Below are positions 47,837 through 57,111 of a stretch of DNA of 64,000 nucleotides, one piece after another; the stretch's first letter is position 1; every line of letters begins with the position of its first letter. A program made the translations under genes and the position numbers. The stretch is from assembly GCF_000757485.1 (NCBI RefSeq), contig NZ_JPYO01000046.1, positions 97,257 through 161,256 of the forward strand, in the 5' to 3' direction. The notes below the pieces were generated by a model. It saw nothing but the letters and a program-made list of their open reading frames with translations, was not told the origin of the DNA and did not search any database. Source of the DNA: Achromobacter sp. RTa (GTDB lineage Bacteria; Pseudomonadota; Gammaproteobacteria; Burkholderiales; Burkholderiaceae_B).

Positions 47837-47887
47837 AACTTGTCGGATGACCGGGATCAGCCGGCGATCCATGCCTAAGGATGCTTC

Positions 47888-49456
47888 ATGCAGGTTGCGG
47901 AACAACGGGCGCCAGTGCTCATCAAGATCCACCCCAACGACAACGTGGCCATCGTGGCCAGCGACGGCGGCTTGCCGGCGGGCACGGTCCTGCCGGATGG
48001 CCTGCGGTTGGCGGAAGCCGTGCCGCAAGGGCACAAGGTCGCGCTCGCGGACCTCGCCGAAGGCGATGAGGTCGTGCGCTACAACGTCGTGGTCGGCTAC
48101 GCCGCGCGGTTCCTGCCGCGCGGCAGCTGGGTCAATGAACGCGTCACCACGATGCCGGCGGCGCGCAGCCTGCGCGATCTGCCTGTGGGCACGCGCGCCG
48201 AGCCGCTGCCCACGCTTGAGGGCTATACCTTCCAGGGGTTCCGCAACGCCGACGGTACCGTCGGCACGCGCAACATCCTGGCCATAACCACCACGGTGCA
48301 GTGCGTGCAGGGCGTGGTCGAGCACGCGGTCGCCCGTATCCGCCGGGAGCTGTTGCCGCGCTACCCCAATGTGGACGAGGTGGTGGGGCTGGAACATACC
48401 TACGGCTGCGGCGTGGCGATCGATGCGCCCGGCGCGTCTATCCCGGTCCGCACGCTGCGCAACCTCAGCCGCAATCCGAATTTCGGCGGCACGTCCATGG
48501 TGGTCAGCCTGGGCTGCGAAAAGCTGCAGCCGGACCGTCTCCTGGCCCCCGACGCCATCCCGATCCGCCTGGGCGAAGGCATGGGCGCGGACGGCGTGGA
48601 GACCATCGTGCTGCAGGACGAGGAGCTCGTCGGTTTCGAAGCCATGGTCGAGCGCATCATGCAAACGGCCGAGCGGCATTTGCGCAAGCTCGATGCGCGC
48701 CGGCGTGAGACCTGTCCCGTTTCCGATCTGACGGTGGGCGTGCAGTGCGGCGGCAGCGACGCCTTCTCCGGCCTGACCGCCAATCCCGCGGTCGGCTTCG
48801 CGACGGATCTGCTGGTGCGCGCGGGGGGCACGGTGATGTTTTCCGAGACCACCGAGGTGCGCGACGGGATCGATCAGTTGACCGCCCGCGCGGCCACGCC
48901 GGAGGTGGCGGCGGCCCTGGTGCGGGAAATGGCCTGGTACGACGATTACCTCCAGCGAGGCCTGGCTGACCGCAGCGCCAATACCAGCCCGGGCAACAAG
49001 AAGGGCGGGCTGTCGAACATCGTGGAAAAGGCCATGGGCTCCATCGTCAAGTCGGGTTCTTCGCCCATCCACGGCGTGCTGTCTCCGGGCGACCGCCTGA
49101 CGCACAAGGGCCTGATCTTCGCCGCCACGCCAGCCAGCGATTTCATCTGCGGCACGCTGCAGCTGGCCGCCGGCATGAACCTGCATGTTTTCACCACCGG
49201 CCGGGGCACGCCCTACGGGCTGGCGCAGGTGCCGGTGATCAAGGTGGCAACGCGCTCGGCCCTGGCGCGGCGCTGGCATGACCTGATGGACGTGGACGCG
49301 GGCGTCATCGCCTCCGGCCAGGCGAGCATCGAGGACGTGGGCTGGGAACTGTTCCGGCTGATGCTGGACGTGGCCAGCGGCAGGAAGCAGACCTGTGCGG
49401 AGCGGCTCAAGCTGCACAACGCGCTTGCGCTGTTCAACCCGGGTCCGGTGGCCTGA
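47888..49456 (+). CDS. garD: Galactarate dehydratase (GarD-like)
   Basis: Aldarate dehydratase of the altronate/galactarate (UxaA/GarD) family, 522 residues, converting galactarate to 5-dehydro-4-deoxyglucarate. It begins [14 protein letters not shown], the SAF-like N-terminal domain, and continues with [33 protein letters not shown] and [12 protein letters not shown], which carry the iron-binding Cys/His region. The ATG has AAGG seven bases upstream. It is divergent from kdgD and followed by a Bug receptor, giving uptake and two catabolic steps together. Confidence 0.92.
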   Translation: MQVAEQRAPVLIKIHPNDNVAIVASDGGLPAGTVLPDGLRLAEAVPQGHKVALADLAEGDEVVRYNVVVGYAARFLPRGSWVNERVTTMPAARSLRDLPVGTRAEPLPTLEGYTFQGFRNADGTVGTRNILAITTTVQCVQGVVEHAVARIRRELLPRYPNVDEVVGLEHTYGCGVAIDAPGASIPVRTLRNLSRNPNFGGTSMVVSLGCEKLQPDRLLAPDAIPIRLGEGMGADGVETIVLQDEELVGFEAMVERIMQTAERHLRKLDARRRETCPVSDLTVGVQCGGSDAFSGLTANPAVGFATDLLVRAGGTVMFSETTEVRDGIDQLTARAATPEVAAALVREMAWYDDYLQRGLADRSANTSPGNKKGGLSNIVEKAMGSIVKSGSSPIHGVLSPGDRLTHKGLIFAATPASDFICGTLQLAAGMNLHVFTTGRGTPYGLAQVPVIKVATRSALARRWHDLMDVDAGVIASGQASIEDVGWELFRLMLDVASGRKQTCAERLKLHNALALFNPGPVA

Positions 49457-49509
49457 CGGCCGCCGGCCGTCCCCGCGACCCGCAGAAGAGAAGACCTAGA
49501 GGAGACAGC

Positions 49510-50487
49510 ATGAACCCGAGCAAGAGACAGTTCCTGGGCGGCGCCGCGGCGCTTTGCCTTGCGCCGTGGGTGCCTGCCTGGGGGCAGTCGCCCGACTGGC
49601 CGACGCGGCCGGTCCGCATCATCGTGCCTTATCCGCCCGGCGGCTCGTCGGACATCATCGCCCGGCTGCTCGCGCCCCGGCTGAGCGAGGCCTTGAAGCA
49701 GACGGTGGTGGTCGAGAACAAGCCCGGGGCCAATGGCAATCTTGGCGCCGGGCTGGTGGTGCAGTCCGCGCAGGAAGGCCACACGGTGCTGTTGTGCGAC
49801 GTGGGCGCGCTGGCGATCAGCCCGTCCGTGTATACCAAGCTTTCCTTCGACCCATCGAAAGACCTGCGGGCGGTGGGCATGCTGGCCTATTCGCCGCATG
49901 TGCTTGCCGTGCACCCGGACGTTCCCGCGCGGACGGTGCCGGAACTGGTGGCGTTGTCGAAGAAGCAACGCGTGAACTTCGCCGTCACCGCCATCGGCAG
50001 CGCGCCGCACCTGGCCGCGGTGGCCGTGCAGCAGGCCACTGGCGCGGAGTGGGAGTACGTGCCCTACAAGGGCGGTTCGCAGGCTGTGACGGACACTATC
50101 GGCGGGCAGACCCAGGTCATCATGAACGGGCTGCTGGCCACGCTGCCCCACATCAAGGCGGGCAAGCTGCGGCCGGTCGCGATCTCCAAGCGGGAACGCA
50201 TGCAGCTCGTGCCGGACATCCCGACCATCTCCGAGCAGGGCGTGGCCGGTTTCGAGTCCGGCACCTGGCAAGGGGTGATGGCGCCGGCCGCCACGACGGA
50301 CCCCGTGGCCAACCGGCTGTCGGAACTGCTGGCCCAGATCGTCAGCCAGCCGGACGTGAAGGCGCAGCTGAACGAGCAGGGCGCGGAAATCGTCACGCGC
50401 AATCCCGCTGAATTGGGGCAGTTCTTCAACAGCGAACGCGCCCGTTGGGCCATGGTGGTGAAAAGCACGGACATCCGGCTGGATTGA
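49510..50487 (+). CDS. Bug-family receptor, probably for an aldarate
   Basis: 325-residue Bug receptor. The signal has a Tat-like start (KRQFLGGAAALCLAPWVPAWG), then the core TRPVRIIVPYPPGGSSDIIA, VVENKPGANGN and YVPYKGGSQAV. It lies 53 bases after garD with AGGAGA before its ATG, so it is co-transcribed and may bind galactarate or glucarate. That ligand is inferred from context only. Confidence 0.9.
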   Translation: MNPSKRQFLGGAAALCLAPWVPAWGQSPDWPTRPVRIIVPYPPGGSSDIIARLLAPRLSEALKQTVVVENKPGANGNLGAGLVVQSAQEGHTVLLCDVGALAISPSVYTKLSFDPSKDLRAVGMLAYSPHVLAVHPDVPARTVPELVALSKKQRVNFAVTAIGSAPHLAAVAVQQATGAEWEYVPYKGGSQAVTDTIGGQTQVIMNGLLATLPHIKAGKLRPVAISKRERMQLVPDIPTISEQGVAGFESGTWQGVMAPAATTDPVANRLSELLAQIVSQPDVKAQLNEQGAEIVTRNPAELGQFFNSERARWAMVVKSTDIRLD

Positions 50488-50648
50488 CGGGCGGGCCGGC
50501 GTGCTCCGGCTCCGTCTTCCTGGACAGGCCGTGCGCGGCGGGTGCACACTGGATCTGTCCCGCGTTCGTCCAGGCCCCGGCGCGACGCGGGCCGGCAGCC
50601 GCGGCGCCCTGGCAAGGGGCCGGGCATCCAGGGGCGGAGCATGCCATC

Positions 50649-51005
50649 ATGAAAACCGTATGGGCGGCGGCGCTGCTGGCGGTGGCCTGTGCGCAGGCCG
50701 CCGCGCAAGGCGGCACCCCCGCCGCGCCCCGGCCCCCGTCTTCGGCCCGGGTCATTCCCGATTCCTGCGTCGGCTCCGCCTGCCCCAGGCTGATCAATCC
50801 CGGGACGGCGGCCGAGCCCTGCCTGGGTGTCGGCTGCGCCAACGCGGGCCGGCCGCCGGGCCCGCCCGCGCCGCCCTCCAGCAGCCCCAGCCGCCAGCCG
50901 GGGTGGGTGAGCCCGGCGCCATCGCGTCTGCCGCCCATGCCGGCGCCGCGGGGCCAGCCCTCGGGGCCGCTGACTCCCGCGCCTCCGCTTCCGGCGCCGC
51001 GCTGA
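50649..51005 (+). CDS. Small proline-rich secreted protein
   Basis: 118 residues with a signal peptide (MKTVWAAALLAVACAQAAAQ), then a mature part that is about a quarter proline, with four cysteines in the first half (two near SCVGSAC and two near CLGVGC). No family recognised; similar small Pro-rich exported proteins occur beside Bug genes but have no known role. It may be co-transcribed with the Bug gene, 161 bases upstream, or be independent. Confidence 0.55.
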   Translation: MKTVWAAALLAVACAQAAAQGGTPAAPRPPSSARVIPDSCVGSACPRLINPGTAAEPCLGVGCANAGRPPGPPAPPSSSPSRQPGWVSPAPSRLPPMPAPRGQPSGPLTPAPPLPAPR

Positions 51006-51028
51006 TGCCCGCAAATTGCGCTTCCGGC

Positions 51029-51144
51029 ATAAAAACCGGAAAAAAAAGCGGAAAAAATTTCCCTTAAAAATCAGTTGTGCATTAAATTAATGCATGTATA
51101 TCAATGATATATATATGTGAAAAGTGGAATAAAAACCGGAAAAA
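51029..51144 (+). repeat. Direct repeat flanking the fic control region
   Basis: The 16-base ATAAAAACCGGAAAAA occurs at 51029-51044 and again at 51129-51144, exactly 100 bases apart. The second copy ends at the fic start codon and includes the GGA ribosome site. The interval contains two palindromes and is strikingly AT-rich. Confidence 0.6.
51079..51111. promoter_or_regulatory. Two adjacent palindromes upstream of fic
   Basis: GCATTAA-A-TTAATGC at 51079-51093 and TATATCA-A-TGATATA at 51097-51111, both perfect 15-base palindromes with a single central A and centres 18 bases apart. They lie 33-65 bases before the Fic ATG in an AT-rich pocket. They are candidate operators, possibly read by the HTH of the Fic protein itself. 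Confidence 0.6.
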
Positions 51145-52298
51145 TGTACGACTCTCCGCACCAGTTTTTGCCCTTGCTGCCAGCCGAACACGTGTTGGGG
51201 CCTTATCTCGAACGCGCGGCCGCGGTCGTCAACCAGGCTGCCGAACTTGGCGGGCTGGCGCATTCGAGCACTCGCGCTACGCTGCACGAGCTGCTTCGGA
51301 ACATGAACTCTTACTACAGCAACAGGATCGAGGGCCAGAGTACAACTCCGAGGAATATCGACGCGGCGCTGCATGACAAGTATTCGGACCGGCCGGAAAT
51401 CGCGCAATTGCAGCGCATCGCCGTCGCCCACATCGAGGCCGAAAGAGAGGTCGAACTTCAGGCAACCAAGGTTTCGCCACTGAACGCGGACTTTATCAAG
51501 ATCGCTCACCACGCCCTATATAGCCGTCTTGCGCCAGCCGATCGCACGAGCAAGGACGGCCTGGTCGTGGAGCCGGAAACTCTGCGGGAAATCGATGTCG
51601 CCGTCGGCCGTCATCGGCCGCCTTCGTGGCAATCTCTCCCGAGATTCATGGAGGCGTTCACGGAGCAATACGATCGGCGGCGAGCGAACGATTCCCAACT
51701 TATTGCCATCGCTTGCGCGCACCATCGCATGGCTTGGATGCATCCGTTCGCCGATGGCAACGGGCGTGCCACGCGATTGCAGACCCACGCCGCCATGTTG
51801 CCGATTACCAGGGGCCTATGGTCGGTCAATCGAGGCCTGGCCAGGGGGGTGCGAGACTATTACGATTATCTGGCCGCGGCGGACGCGCCTCGGCAGGGAG
51901 ATCTGGACGGACGGGGAAATCTCACGCAGAAGGGATTGGTCCAGTGGATCGACTACTTTCTCGGCGTATGTGAAGACCAGGTTTCTTACATGCGCGACAT
52001 GCTGGCGCTAGATTCGATGAAGGCGAAGATCAATGCGTGTGTCCTCGTAGAGACAGCGAGGGGACGGCTGCGGGCGGAGGCCGCCTTGCCCATTTACCAC
52101 CTTTTCGCGGCAGGCCCAGCCACGCGCGGCGAGTTCATTCAAATGACAGGCCTGAGCGAGCGTACTGGACGGTCTCTATTGTCGGCCGCATTGAAGTGCG
52201 GCCTGATCGCGTCCGACACTTCCCATGCACCGGTCCGGTTTGCCTTTTCGCTGGAATCCTTGCCCATACTGTTGCCGGCGCTGTATGGCGCGGAATAG
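51144..52298 (+). CDS. Fic-domain protein (AMP-transferase type) with C-terminal HTH
   Basis: 384-residue Fic protein that probably AMPylates a target hydroxyl. The core motif HPFADGNGRATR (residues 200-211) is complete. An inhibitory motif SNRIEG (Ser59 to Gly64) fits (S/T)xxxE(G/N) at the N-terminus, so activity should be self-restrained (class II). A winged-helix-like region occupies the last 80 residues (RGEFIQMTGLSERTGRSLL). The ATG at 51144 is preferred over a GTG at 51117. Base composition is lower in GC than in the neighbours, suggesting acquisition by transfer. It converges with a LysR gene six bases away. Confidence 0.9.
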   Translation: MYDSPHQFLPLLPAEHVLGPYLERAAAVVNQAAELGGLAHSSTRATLHELLRNMNSYYSNRIEGQSTTPRNIDAALHDKYSDRPEIAQLQRIAVAHIEAEREVELQATKVSPLNADFIKIAHHALYSRLAPADRTSKDGLVVEPETLREIDVAVGRHRPPSWQSLPRFMEAFTEQYDRRRANDSQLIAIACAHHRMAWMHPFADGNGRATRLQTHAAMLPITRGLWSVNRGLARGVRDYYDYLAAADAPRQGDLDGRGNLTQKGLVQWIDYFLGVCEDQVSYMRDMLALDSMKAKINACVLVETARGRLRAEAALPIYHLFAAGPATRGEFIQMTGLSERTGRSLLSAALKCGLIASDTSHAPVRFAFSLESLPILLPALYGAE

Positions 52299-52304
52299 CG
52301 CCAG

Positions 52305-53246
52305 CTAGCCCGCCATCCGCATATACGCCCGGTAAGGCTCCGATGACGCCATGCTCGCGAGCAACTCGCGCAGAATGCCTTGCACGATTTTCACGGCCTG
52401 GGTCAGGGGCCGGCTGGACGCGGTGGCCAGCATCAGCCGGGTCGACAGGCCCGGGTTCACGATCCTGCGGGCGACTAGCTGGCCGGACGCCAGTTCGCGC
52501 ACCACGGCGGGCACGCCCAGGACGGTGTGCGCCAGCCCTTCCAGCACGATTTCCTTCATCAGCTCCAGCGCGTCCATTTCAAACGCCACGTTCAAGGGCT
52601 TGTCCTCCTGGGCCGCGGCGTGCTCCAGCGTGCGGCGCAAGCCATGGCTGCGCGTGGGGAGCGCCAGGGGCAGGCCGCGCAACTGCTCGAATTCGATCGA
52701 GGCCTGGGCCCGCGCCGCGGGCGCCAGGTTCTGCGCCGGCGACACCAGCAGCAGGTCCAGCTCGGCCAGGGGATCCACCGCCACGTGCTGGGAACGCCGC
52801 GCGTCGTGCAGCACGGCGATGTCGACGCGGGCGTTGGCCAGCCATTCGTGCACGTAGCCGCTGTAGCCGGTGACCACGTTCAACCGGATGCGCGGGTGGC
52901 GCTTCCAGACTTCCGCTACCAGCGGCATGCCGACCATGTGGCAAAGCGTCGGCGTCAGGCCCAGCGTGACCTGGCCCGAGGGCGACTTCTGCTCGTCATG
53001 GAATTCCGTCACGACTCGGGTCATCTGCGTCAGCAGGGGGCGCAGCTGATCTAGCAGTTTCTCGCCTTCGGGCGTCAGCGATACGCCGCGGCCATTGCGG
53101 TAGAGCAGGGGGCAGCCGCATTCGTCTTCCAGCTTGCGCACCTGCCGGCCCAGCGCGGACTGGGCGATGCCCAGCACCGACGCGGCCTTGGAGAAGCTGC
53201 CGGAATCGGCGACGTGGATAAGGTTCTCGATCTTGCGCAGGTCCAT
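52305..53246 (-). CDS. LysR-family transcriptional regulator
   Basis: 313-residue LysR regulator with the HTH in GSFSKAASVLGIAQSALGRQVRKLE. It is divergent from the TPP-enzyme gene across 167 bases that contain a perfect dyad at 53317-53333. It is the likely activator of that gene. It converges with fic. Confidence 0.88.
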   Translation of the reverse strand: MDLRKIENLIHVADSGSFSKAASVLGIAQSALGRQVRKLEDECGCPLLYRNGRGVSLTPEGEKLLDQLRPLLTQMTRVVTEFHDEQKSPSGQVTLGLTPTLCHMVGMPLVAEVWKRHPRIRLNVVTGYSGYVHEWLANARVDIAVLHDARRSQHVAVDPLAELDLLLVSPAQNLAPAARAQASIEFEQLRGLPLALPTRSHGLRRTLEHAAAQEDKPLNVAFEMDALELMKEIVLEGLAHTVLGVPAVVRELASGQLVARRIVNPGLSTRLMLATASSRPLTQAVKIVQGILRELLASMASSEPYRAYMRMAG

Positions 53247-53316
53247 CGCGGTGCATCGGGCCTGCGCGAGGGCGCGCGGGGCCGGCGTTCCTTGTGTGCG
53301 TTTTCTGTATATCTGA

Positions 53317-53361
53317 TAGGCAGAGTATGCCTACATGGCGCCCCGCCAGCCACCCTAGAAT
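53317..53361 (+). promoter_or_regulatory. LysR-type dyad and promoter of the TPP-enzyme gene
   Basis: Perfect inverted repeat TAGGCA-GAGTA-TGCCTA at 53317-53333 and TAGAAT at 53356-53361 as -10. The -35 position, immediately after the dyad, has no consensus, as expected when a bound LysR activator recruits RNA polymerase. The gene starts 53 bases downstream. Confidence 0.6.
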
Positions 53362-53413
53362 TCAGGCGAATCCCTTCCGCGCGCCCGCGCTCGCCCATCC
53401 AGTCCGGCCATTC

Positions 53414-55126
53414 ATGACACATTCTTCCGAACCGATCACGTCCGCCCACGCCATGCTCGGGATCTTCGCCCGCAATGGCATCGACCGCGTTTTCCTCGTG
53501 CCGGGGGAAAGCTACCTGGGCGTGCTGGATGCCTTGCATGATTTCCCGGGCATCGACGTGCTGACCTGCAGGCACGAAGGCGGGGCGAGCTTCATGGCTT
53601 GCGCGGATGGCCGGCTGACCGGCAGGCCGGGCGTGGCGATGGTGTCCCGGGGGCCGGGCGCGGCCAACGCGGCCATCGGCGTGCATGCCGCGCAGCAGGA
53701 CGGCGTCCCCATGATTCTGCTGATCGGACAAGTGCCCCGCAAGGACCTGCGCAAGGAGGCCTTCCAGGAGATCGACTACCAGCGCATGTTCGGCTCCATC
53801 GCCAAATGGGTCCACGAGGTGGCGGAGCCCGAAGACCTGGCCTGGGCGGCCTTGAAAGCCGTGCGGGTGGCGAGGTCCGGCACGCCCGGGCCCGTGGTGC
53901 TGGTGGTGCCGGAGGACGTGCAGCAGGCGGCGGTGCCCCCGCGGGACTGGGTGGCCGAGCTAGCCAGCCCGACCCAGCCCGCGCCCGCCACGCTTGCGCG
54001 CGTCCAGGCCTTGCTTGCAGCGGCCCGCAGGCCGCTGATCATCGCGGGCGGCGCTTTCAACGCCCCGGGCGGCCGCGACGCCTTGCGGGCCCTTGCCGAG
54101 CGGCACGGCATACCCGTGGCGGTGTCGTTCCGGCAGCACGACATCTTCCCGAACACGCATGCGCTGTATGCCGGGGACCTGGACCTGGCGACGCAGGCCG
54201 CGCAGGTGGCGGCCTTCGATTCGAGCGACCTGATCCTGGCGCTGGGTACGCGCCTGGGCGACATCACGACGCAAGGCTATACGTTTCCCGCCTATCCCAG
54301 GCCGGCGCAGACGCTGGTGCACTGCCACGCCGACGCGCATATCGTGAACCAGCATTTCACGGCGGACGTGGGCATGATTGCGGATCCGGTGGCGACGGCG
54401 CAGGCGCTGGCCGCGCTGCCGGCCACGGGAAACGGCACGGCGCGGGGCGACTGGGCGGCCTCGCTGCGGGCCATCCGCGAACGTACCGCCGCCTGGCCCA
54501 ACCCGCGGGCGGACGACGGCGTGCCGTTCGTTTCCTTGGTGCGCTGCCTGGCAGAGCAGGCGCCCGCGGACGCCATGATCTGCCTGGACGCCGGCACGTT
54601 CGCCGCGCCGGTGTACCGCCATTTTCCCTTCGTCTATCCGCAACGGCTGATGGCGTCGCAGTCCGGCGCGATGGGCTACGGTACGCCGGCGGCCATCGCA
54701 TCGCAGCTGCGCCATCCGGCGAGCAAAGTGGTGTGCCTGGTGGGCGACGGCGGCTTCATGATGACCGGCAACGAGATGATGGCCGCGGCCGAGCGCGGCC
54801 TGCCGATCCTGTTCATCGTATCCAACAACAATTGCTATGGATCCATCCGGCTGCACCAGGCGCGCGCCTATCCCGGGCGCTACGTGGGCACCAACCTCGC
54901 CAGCCCGGATTTCACGATGATGGCGCGCGCCTTCGGCATGCAGACCGAGCACGTCACCCGCCCGGAACAGGTCGCCGCCGCGGTGGCTAGGGGGCTGGCG
55001 TCCACCGTTCCGTACTTCCTGGAGGTCAAGACCAGCCTGGGCGCGATCCTGCCGGCCGGCGCCGACAAGGCGGCCGGCATCGACCTGCTGCGCCGCGGCG
55101 AATCGGCGCCGGCTCAGTCGCGATAG
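53414..55126 (+). CDS. Thiamine-pyrophosphate-dependent enzyme (acetolactate synthase-like)
   Basis: 570-residue TPP enzyme of the acetolactate synthase/oxalyl-CoA decarboxylase/benzoylformate decarboxylase superfamily. Catalytic Glu55 is in CRHEGGASF, the central domain follows, and the cofactor motif GDGGFM...NNN is near residue 440. It is paralogous to the enzyme at 59874: both have PGESYL and AFQEIDYxRMFG. A convergent class II aldolase gene overlaps its end by 13 bases. It probably decarboxylates or ligates a 2-oxo acid from a sugar-acid pathway; the true substrate is unknown. Confidence 0.85.
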   Translation: MTHSSEPITSAHAMLGIFARNGIDRVFLVPGESYLGVLDALHDFPGIDVLTCRHEGGASFMACADGRLTGRPGVAMVSRGPGAANAAIGVHAAQQDGVPMILLIGQVPRKDLRKEAFQEIDYQRMFGSIAKWVHEVAEPEDLAWAALKAVRVARSGTPGPVVLVVPEDVQQAAVPPRDWVAELASPTQPAPATLARVQALLAAARRPLIIAGGAFNAPGGRDALRALAERHGIPVAVSFRQHDIFPNTHALYAGDLDLATQAAQVAAFDSSDLILALGTRLGDITTQGYTFPAYPRPAQTLVHCHADAHIVNQHFTADVGMIADPVATAQALAALPATGNGTARGDWAASLRAIRERTAAWPNPRADDGVPFVSLVRCLAEQAPADAMICLDAGTFAAPVYRHFPFVYPQRLMASQSGAMGYGTPAAIASQLRHPASKVVCLVGDGGFMMTGNEMMAAAERGLPILFIVSNNNCYGSIRLHQARAYPGRYVGTNLASPDFTMMARAFGMQTEHVTRPEQVAAAVARGLASTVPYFLEVKTSLGAILPAGADKAAGIDLLRRGESAPAQSR

Positions 55127-55866
55127 CCGGGATCCTTCCTGTCCATCAGGCGCAGCATGGCGGGCCATTCCAGTTCGCCGAAAGGCCGGCGCGTGGTGGG
55201 CTGGTACAGGTGCCAGGTCTTTTCGACGATTTCCGGGGGCGGGACGCAGAGCTCGCGGTCGGCCGACAGGGCGTCGACCTGCGCCTTGCAGGCCATCTCC
55301 AGCCAGTACAAGGTGTTGAACGCCTGCGCGATGGTCGGCCCCACGGCCAGCAGGCCGTGGTTGCGCAGGATCATTGCTTCGGACTGCCCCAGGTCCGCCA
55401 CCAGGCGTTCGCGCTCGTCCAGGTCGATGGCGACGCTCTCGTAGTCGTGGTAGGGGATCTTGGCGAAGCGCATCGCCGTCTGGGTCAGCGGCAGCAGGCC
55501 GCACTTCAGCGCGGACACCGCCATGCCCGCCCGCGTGTGCGTATGGATGACGCATTGCACGTCATGGCGCGCCCCGTGCACGGCGCTGTGGATAACGTAG
55601 CCGGCGGCATTGATGCCGTACTCGTCCTGTGGATTGCTCAGCACCCGGCCGTCCAGGTCGATCTTGACCAGGCTGGACGCGGTGATTTCGTCGTACATCA
55701 TTCCGTAGGGATTGATCAGGAGGTGATCATCCGAGCCGGGGATGCGGGCGGTGATGTGGTTGTAGATGAGGTCGCTCATGCCGAAATGCGCGACCAGCCG
55801 GTAGCAGGCGGCCAGCTGGATGCGGGTATCCCGTTCCTCGGGGCTCATGGCGGAAACCGTGCTCAT
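55114..55866 (-). CDS. Class II aldolase/adducin-family protein
   Basis: 250-residue class II aldolase-like protein. Metal-binding histidines are visible in VIHTHTRAG and NHGLLAVG, and HSAVHGARHD precedes them. Family members cleave or dehydrate sugar phosphates or sugar acids. The start at MSTVSAMSPEERD is preferred to one 21 codons upstream. It lies 17 bases after the Bug gene on the same strand and converges on the TPP gene, suggesting one catabolic unit on two strands. Confidence 0.83.
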   Translation of the reverse strand: MSTVSAMSPEERDTRIQLAACYRLVAHFGMSDLIYNHITARIPGSDDHLLINPYGMMYDEITASSLVKIDLDGRVLSNPQDEYGINAAGYVIHSAVHGARHDVQCVIHTHTRAGMAVSALKCGLLPLTQTAMRFAKIPYHDYESVAIDLDERERLVADLGQSEAMILRNHGLLAVGPTIAQAFNTLYWLEMACKAQVDALSADRELCVPPPEIVEKTWHLYQPTTRRPFGELEWPAMLRLMDRKDPGYRD

Positions 55867-55883
55867 GGTTATTGCTCTCCCAT

Positions 55884-56924
55884 TCAGTCCGTGGCTTTGA
55901 CGTTGAAGTCGCGGACCACCTTGCCCCACGACTCGTATTCCGTTTTCATCATGGCGCCGAAGGCGGCGGGCGACGGAGTGGTGCGGACCTGAGCGCCCAG
56001 GTCCGCCAGCTTGTCGCGCACCGCCGGGTCCGCCAGCACCGCATTGACTTCCGTGGCCAGCTTTTCCTGGATCCGCGGCGGGATGCCGGCCGGGGCGATC
56101 AGGCCCAGCCAGGCGCCCATATCGAAGCCGGGGAACCCCTGCTCGGCCACGGTGGGCACGTCCGGCAGGCTCGGGACCCGCTCGGGCGTGCTGACCGCCA
56201 GCGCCTTCAGCCGGCCGGCCTTCACCAGGGCCAGCGAAGACACCATGGTATCGAAGGTGGCGTAGGTCCGCCCGCCCACGATGTCCGTCTGCGCCTGGCT
56301 GCTGCCCTTGTAGGGTACGTGGATCATGCTGGCGCCGGCCTTGGCGAGCAGGACGGAGGTCACCAGGTGGCTGGTGGTGCCCACGCCGGTCGTGGCGTAG
56401 GTGTACTGATTCGGCCTGGCCTTCACCGCCGCGAGGAATTCGCTCAGGTTGTGGGCGGGATTGTCCGGGCTGACGACGAACAGGTAGGGCAGCCAGGTCA
56501 AGAGGCCGATGGGCGCGAAGTCCTTGCGCGCGTCGTAGTTGAGGTTGGGATAGACGTGAGGGTTGATGGCCTGCGGCGCGGAGGCGCCGATCATCAGCGT
56601 GTAGCCGTCAGGCTTGGCGCGCGCGCCCAGGCCCGCGGCGATGGAGCCGCCCGCGCCGGGCTTGTTCTCGACGATGAACTGCTGGCCCAGGCGCTGGGCC
56701 AGGCGGTCGCCCAGCATGCGCGCGACGGTGTCGGTCGCCGTGCCGGGCGGGAAGCCCACCAGGATGGTGACCGGCTTGGCGGGATAGGGGGCCTGCGCGC
56801 ACGCCGGCCCGGCCGCCGCCCATGCCGCCCCGGCAAGCAAGGCCGCCAGCGCGGCGCGGCGCCATGAAGGACGAGCCGTCCCGGGGGCGGGTTGCCTCCC
56901 GCCTCGCGTTATCGCATTGCGCAT
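55884..56924 (-). CDS. Bug-family tripartite tricarboxylate transporter receptor
   Basis: 346-residue Bug receptor. It has a long signal peptide (Arg-rich start, hydrophobic stretch ending ACAQAPYPA), then PAKPVTILVGFPPGTATDTV, VENKPGAGGSI and HVPYKGSS. It is followed by the class II aldolase after 17 bases. The gap upstream (56925-57111, 187 bases) holds its promoter and, near its far end, the hairpin after the aldehyde dehydrogenase gene. Confidence 0.9.
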   Translation of the reverse strand: MRNAITRGGRQPAPGTARPSWRRAALAALLAGAAWAAAGPACAQAPYPAKPVTILVGFPPGTATDTVARMLGDRLAQRLGQQFIVENKPGAGGSIAAGLGARAKPDGYTLMIGASAPQAINPHVYPNLNYDARKDFAPIGLLTWLPYLFVVSPDNPAHNLSEFLAAVKARPNQYTYATTGVGTTSHLVTSVLLAKAGASMIHVPYKGSSQAQTDIVGGRTYATFDTMVSSLALVKAGRLKALAVSTPERVPSLPDVPTVAEQGFPGFDMGAWLGLIAPAGIPPRIQEKLATEVNAVLADPAVRDKLADLGAQVRTTPSPAAFGAMMKTEYESWGKVVRDFNVKATD

Positions 56925-57079
56925 CGTTGTCTCCAGTCATTGTTCTGATGGCGGGAGAGCGCCTGCGCCTGCCCGCAACGGGCTCCTCTCGGGTAGCCCG
57001 TCGCCGTCCACGGTCGCACAAGCCCGGGCAGCCTTCAATGATGCTGGCGGCCAAGCAGATAGCTCGAAATGGCATAGAC

Positions 57080-57104
57080 GGCGGACGCCGGGCAGGCGTC
57101 CGCC
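57080..57104 (-). terminator. Stem-loop after aldehyde dehydrogenase gene
   Basis: Perfect 10-bp stem GGCGGACGCC / GGCGTCCGCC with a five-base loop, eight bases downstream of the stop codon on the reverse strand. The following T tract is weak, so termination may be partial. Confidence 0.5.
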
Positions 57105-57111
57105 GGAGGGA

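Noticed and set aside
51104-51376. Short frame overlapping the start of fic in another phase
   Set aside because: It starts inside the palindrome region and encodes no recognisable protein; fic explains the DNA.
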